Positions 41,710 through 45,235 of a stretch of DNA of 45,235 bases are shown here, piece after piece. The notes below the pieces were generated by a model that saw nothing but the letters and a program-made list of their open reading frames with translations, searched no databases and was not told where the DNA came from. The position numbers and the translations under genes were made by a program. Positions within the stretch are counted from its first letter, which is position 1. Each line of letters begins with the position of its first letter. The stretch lies in the NCBI GenBank assembly GCA_913055635.1, contig CAJXLK010000037.1, positions 1 through 45,235 of the forward strand, given 5' to 3'. The DNA comes from an uncultured Bacteroidota bacterium. GTDB lineage: Bacteria > Bacteroidota > Bacteroidia > Bacteroidales > UBA12077.

Positions 41710-43005
41710 ATGGCCATGAAAGTTGCTTTACATAGTCTTGGATGTCCCCTTAATTTTGCGGAGACCTCCACCCTTGCGGAAAAATTCCTGGAACAGGGTT
41801 ATGAACAGGTCTCGTTCAGCGAAAAAGCCGATGTTTATGTGATCAATACCTGTACGGTAACCCATGAGGCTGACCGAAAAGGCAGGCGAAACATCAAAAA
41901 AGCCAAAAAGCTTAATCCGCAGGCCACCATCATTGCAGTGGGCTGTTACGCGCAAATGCAACCTGAAAAAATCGCTGCCATTCAGGGGATAGACCTTGTT
42001 CTGGGGAACAATGAAAAGTTTGACGTCATCGAATATCTGCAAAACCACAGGAAAGATAAAAGCCCTGAAATACATACCTCGGACACCGATGAGATGGTTG
42101 TATTTCATCCGGCTTATTCCCGGGGCGACCGCACACGTTCCTTCCTGAAAGTACAAAACGGATGCGACTATCATTGTGCCTATTGCACCATTTCCCAGGC
42201 CCGCGGAAAAAGCCGCAACCCGAACATTGCCCGTCTGGTGGAACAAGCCCATTCCATTGCCCGGGCCGACATCAAAGAGATCATCCTGACCGGCATCAAT
42301 ATCGGCGATTTTGGAAAAAGCACAGGCGAAACCCTGCAGGAACTGATCGAACAGCTCGACAAAGTTTCGGGCATTGAAAGATACCGCATTGCCTCCATTG
42401 AACCCAACTTGCTGTATGAGGAGATCATCCGCTTTGTTGCCCAATCACAAAAGTTCCTGCCCCATTTTCACGTCCCCCTGCAATCGGGTTCCAACGAGAT
42501 CCTGAAAAAGATGAGAAGGCGCTATACCCGGGAGTTTTTCCAGGACAAACTGGAACAGATCAAAACCCAAATACCTGATGCCTTCGTAGGGGTAGATGTG
42601 ATTGCAGGTTTTCCCGGGGAAGATGAAGCAAAATTCCGGGAAACATACCAATTCCTCCAAAAGCTGGACGCCAGTTATTACCATGTCTTTCCCTATTCCA
42701 CCAGACCTTATACCCCCGCTGCCCGGATGAATGGCCAGGTGCACGGGAACGTCATCAAACCAAGAAGCGAACAATTACAAAACCTGGCCTGCCAAAAAAT
42801 CATGGCCTTCTACCGCCAACACCTGGGCGAAAAAAGAAAGGTGCTGTTTGAAAAGCATCCACAAAATGGAAAGATGTACGGCTACACTGACAACTACATC
42901 AAAGTAGAAACAGCTTATGATCCTTCATGGGCCGGAAAAATCACAAAGACCAGGCTAAAAAGAATCAACGACCAGGGAAATGTAGAAACAGAAAATGGCG
43001 GCTAA
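41710..43005 (+). CDS. mtaB: tRNA t6A37 methylthiotransferase MtaB
   Basis: A 431-residue radical-SAM methylthiotransferase that converts t6A37 to ms2t6A37 in tRNA. The N-terminal UPF0004 domain has the three cluster Cys: Cys12 (HSLGCPLN, where most members have GCKLN), Cys48 (NTCTVT) and Cys79 (VGCYAQ). The radical-SAM motif is CDYHCAYC (152, 156, 159). A short TRAM-like C-terminus (about residue 375-425) binds RNA. The start MAMKVALHS at 41710 (or ATG 41716) is chosen because upstream residues come from the tandem repeat. It converges with the desaturase gene, 21 bp apart. Confidence 0.93.
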   Translation: MAMKVALHSLGCPLNFAETSTLAEKFLEQGYEQVSFSEKADVYVINTCTVTHEADRKGRRNIKKAKKLNPQATIIAVGCYAQMQPEKIAAIQGIDLVLGNNEKFDVIEYLQNHRKDKSPEIHTSDTDEMVVFHPAYSRGDRTRSFLKVQNGCDYHCAYCTISQARGKSRNPNIARLVEQAHSIARADIKEIILTGINIGDFGKSTGETLQELIEQLDKVSGIERYRIASIEPNLLYEEIIRFVAQSQKFLPHFHVPLQSGSNEILKKMRRRYTREFFQDKLEQIKTQIPDAFVGVDVIAGFPGEDEAKFRETYQFLQKLDASYYHVFPYSTRPYTPAARMNGQVHGNVIKPRSEQLQNLACQKIMAFYRQHLGEKRKVLFEKHPQNGKMYGYTDNYIKVETAYDPSWAGKITKTRLKRINDQGNVETENGG

Positions 43006-43026
43006 CGATGGTGCCCCCTCCCCTTT

Positions 43027-44130
43027 TTATTCGTATGACCGCGAACCATTTTTCCCCAGTTTTTTCAACATTTTCAGATGGGCTTGCAGGGCAGCACCAA
43101 AAGTGGGTTGTACGTGGTAGGCCAGGTGATGTTTCCGGGCCGTTTCCCTGACCAGCGGGGCGAGGTTTCTGTAATGCACATGGCTGATATAGGGAAACAA
43201 ATGGTGTTCAACCTGGAAATTGAGTCCCCCGATAAGCCAGGACAGCAGACGGTTGCGGGGAGCAAAATCCGAGGTGGCTGAAAGCTGGTGCTCAGCCCAA
43301 TTGATTTCAATGTTTCCCTGCGCATCGGGCAGGGGAAATTTCGTGTCGGGAATCACATGAGCCGCCTGGAAAACTGTACCCAATATGATCCCGCACACCA
43401 CATGCATGGCCACAAAGAACAACAAAGTCACATACCAGGGGATGGGAAGAACCAGGATGGGTACAACAAGAAAAATGGCGTAGTACAGCAGCTTGGTGCC
43501 AATAAGGTCGGCCATCAATCGTTTGTAACTGTTCTTTTGGGTCAGCTGAACCCCATCTTTTTGGTACCGGTTCAGTTGCTTGAAATCTTTGATCGTAATC
43601 CACGACAGGGTCATCAAACCATACAAAAGCCAGGCATAAATAAACTGAAACCGGTGTATCTTAAGCAATTTTCGATGGGGAGAGATCCGGAGAATGCCGG
43701 GCGGCTGAATGTCCTCATCTAACCCGTCGATATTGGTATAGCCATGATGCAGGCTGTTGTGCTGCCGCCTCCAGTTGGGAGGGAAACCCCCTAGCAGATA
43801 CAGCGACTTACCCAACCACTTGTTCACTTTCCTGTTTTTGGAAAAACTTCCGTGGTTGGCATCGTGCATGAGTACCATACCCACACCGGCCATGCCAAAT
43901 CCCATGACAACCCAGCATCCCAGCATCATCAAGGGAGATGAAACAAGTCCTGATACCATCAATATGTAGGGCCCCAAATAGAGGGCAAACATGAAAGCAG
44001 CCCCGGCTATGACTTCGGCATTTCCATACCGGGAAAGATTGTTTTCCCTGAAGTAAGCTTCTACCCTTGCTCTTAACTCATCAATAAATGCACTGCCCCG
44101 GTTGGCAAAATTAACCGACTTTCTTTGCAT
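43027..44130 (-). CDS. Fatty acid / acyl-lipid desaturase
   Basis: A 367-residue membrane-bound di-iron desaturase. Three histidine boxes are visible: HDANHGSF, HNSLHHGYTN and QVEHHLFPYISHVHY, the last with the QxxHH form of front-end or acyl-CoA/lipid desaturases. Four hydrophobic helices in pairs surround them (about residue 45-90 and 205-250). It introduces a double bond into fatty acyl chains using oxygen, and so, like the multicopper oxidase, suggests at least some aerobic life. No fused cytochrome b5 domain. The start MQRKSVNFANRGSAF fits family members. A dispersed-element copy lies about 170 bp upstream. Confidence 0.94.
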   Translation of the reverse strand: MQRKSVNFANRGSAFIDELRARVEAYFRENNLSRYGNAEVIAGAAFMFALYLGPYILMVSGLVSSPLMMLGCWVVMGFGMAGVGMVLMHDANHGSFSKNRKVNKWLGKSLYLLGGFPPNWRRQHNSLHHGYTNIDGLDEDIQPPGILRISPHRKLLKIHRFQFIYAWLLYGLMTLSWITIKDFKQLNRYQKDGVQLTQKNSYKRLMADLIGTKLLYYAIFLVVPILVLPIPWYVTLLFFVAMHVVCGIILGTVFQAAHVIPDTKFPLPDAQGNIEINWAEHQLSATSDFAPRNRLLSWLIGGLNFQVEHHLFPYISHVHYRNLAPLVRETARKHHLAYHVQPTFGAALQAHLKMLKKLGKNGSRSYE

Positions 44131-44264
44131 CTTAACTACGGTTGATCATGTGACTGGTTGGCTTTCAATAGCCTTTTTATTAGAACGGATGGAAACATGC
44201 AAAAGTTCACATTCCAATAAATTTCAAACAAAATTGCCTGTGAAAAGTTAAAAATTGTTCCCTC

Positions 44265-44330
44265 CAGTTTTATTTCATTGCCCTGTTATCCAGTGGACAG
44301 GGTTTTGTGACTTATCCCACTGAAGCTGGA
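44265..44330 (-). repeat. Dispersed element, copy F
   Basis: The core TTTTGTGACTTATCCC (plus strand, 44303-44318) lies between CAGTGG (44291-44296) and CCACTG (44317-44322), a perfect 6-bp stem, with a second possible stem CCCTG/CAGGG just before. It precedes the desaturase in the same relative orientation as the other copies. The rest of 44131-44467 is AT-rich without a gene. Confidence 0.4.
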
Positions 44331-44467
44331 ATGTCATACTACTATCAATACTCCTGATATGACGAGTTACCCCATGGCATGGTCGGTGCATCAAATAAAA
44401 AAATAATCCCATGCACATCATGAAGAATTCATAAAACGTTATATATTTATATAAAAATTTGATTTCT

Positions 44468-45100
44468 ATGGCAAAAGATCAGGACAACGAGGCCAATGAG
44501 CCATTGTCGGATTACGAACAACCTTTAACTTTTGAGAAAGTCTGGAAGATGTTTCAGGAGACTGATAAAAAGTTTAAGGAGACCGACAGGAAGTTCAAAG
44601 AGACCGATAAGAAGTTTCTGGAGACCGACAAGAAATTTCAGGCCACCGATCGCAAGATCGACAGGCTTGCAAAGCTATATGGTGGGGTTTCAGAAAACAG
44701 CAGGGATGTTGCCGAGGAATTTTTTCGCAAAGGTCTGGAATCCAGCCGTGTGCTTTTCGGCATCCCCTACGACCAGGTTGCCCGGCTTGAGAAGAAAACC
44801 AGGCAGCTGCAGGGAGACTTTGACATTGTCCTATACAACGGCGATTACATGATTGTGATTGAAGTCAAGTACAAGCTCCATCCCGATGATGTAGCGGATT
44901 TTATCAAACGCAAACTCCCGACTTTCAAACCCTTGTTTTCCGAATACGCCGATAAAAAAATCATCGGGGCCGTTGCCGCTATGAGCGTGCCAACCGACAG
45001 TTACCAGCTGGCAGAAAAAAACGGATTGCTGGTACTCACCCAGAGCGGGGAGAATATTTCCGTGATGAACCCGGAAGATTTTGTTTTGAAAGAATATTGA
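44468..45100 (+). CDS. Coiled-coil PD-(D/E)XK-like protein, copy 3
   Basis: A 210-residue relative of the two genes at 10417 and 14805, more diverged from them than they are from each other (for example DFDIVLYNGDYMIVIEVKYK for the core, FIKRKLPTFKPLFSEYADKK after it). Start ATG at 44468 as in the other copies (MAKDQDN). Five heptads, ETDKKFK/ETDRKFK/ETDKKFL-type, cover about residue 31-65. The Asp and ExK residues and EEFF are kept. It does not share the 98-bp upstream repeat of copies 1 and 2, so it is an older copy. Confidence 0.85.
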   Translation: MAKDQDNEANEPLSDYEQPLTFEKVWKMFQETDKKFKETDRKFKETDKKFLETDKKFQATDRKIDRLAKLYGGVSENSRDVAEEFFRKGLESSRVLFGIPYDQVARLEKKTRQLQGDFDIVLYNGDYMIVIEVKYKLHPDDVADFIKRKLPTFKPLFSEYADKKIIGAVAAMSVPTDSYQLAEKNGLLVLTQSGENISVMNPEDFVLKEY

Positions 45101-45235
45101 TTCACAGGCTGAGATACCCCCCATGAGAACGGGCGTTGAGAAGCCAATTAAGCATCTGTCTGTCAAACAAAAAACGCCCACCAAAATTCAATTTGTCCCT
45201 TATTTTACGTATCTTTAGAAAATAGATCTCCTGTT
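45101..45235. other. Window end, intergenic
   Basis: No gene. TATCTTTAG near 45209-45217 resembles a TAnnTTTG box and could be the promoter for a gene beyond the window. Confidence 0.3.

Overview
The window looks like a chromosomal segment of a Bacteroidota bacterium, probably from the Bacteroidales/Marinilabiliales side. The signs are a type IX secretion (Por) C-terminal sorting domain, promoter boxes of the TAnnTTTG type, a stand-alone MacB/FtsX-type permease of about 800 residues, MtaB, an acyl-lipid desaturase, small CPxC thioredoxin-like proteins, and many TTG/GTG starts with weak Shine-Dalgarno sites. No rRNA, tRNA, CRISPR array or intact insertion sequence was seen.

1-10 kb is a sulfur/arsenic/copper island. 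An ArsR regulator, a rhodanese and a TSUP permease read rightwards. Reading leftwards are a thioredoxin-like protein, a cysteine-less rhodanese with a Cys-rich tail, a split YeeE/YedE thiosulfate-type permease (two half genes), a second thioredoxin-like protein, an ArsP-type permease, and an arsE-arsF-arsG-like set with its own ArsR. Two near-identical 23-bp dyads sit in front of arsP and arsE and probably bind that ArsR. A multicopper oxidase and a gutted copper P-type ATPase follow.

10-16.6 kb is a decay zone: two arsC remnants, a TSUP remnant, a second, mutated copy of the YeeE/YedE pair (one half keeps its full-length frame but has four internal stops, three at Trp positions), a broken AAA ATPase and a broken exported protein. 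Intact here are an ABC-2 exporter pair and two copies of a coiled-coil PD-(D/E)XK-like gene. These copies are direct repeats bracketing about 4.4 kb; a third copy lies at the right end of the window.

17-31 kb holds an AbgT transporter, a disrupted T9SS beta-propeller-like protein, an acyltransferase with a zinc-ribbon membrane protein, a CPBP-family protein, a nitronate monooxygenase-like enzyme, an FtsX-type permease and an outer-membrane barrel protein.

31-38 kb is a DmsABC-type molybdoenzyme operon, preceded by an unusual membrane protein-NTPase fusion. The fusion gene has a structured leader ending in a terminator hairpin just before the start codon, a riboswitch or attenuator candidate. 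dmsA and dmsC carry short-period repeat expansions in hydrophilic parts.

38-45 kb carries a zinc-ribbon protein, a DsrE-family protein, a flavodoxin, a damaged ankyrin gene, mtaB, a desaturase and the third nuclease-like gene. A short dispersed element (core CTTGTGTAAnTTATCCC) recurs upstream of several genes in a constant orientation; two copies share a stem with one compensatory change and one G-U wobble change.
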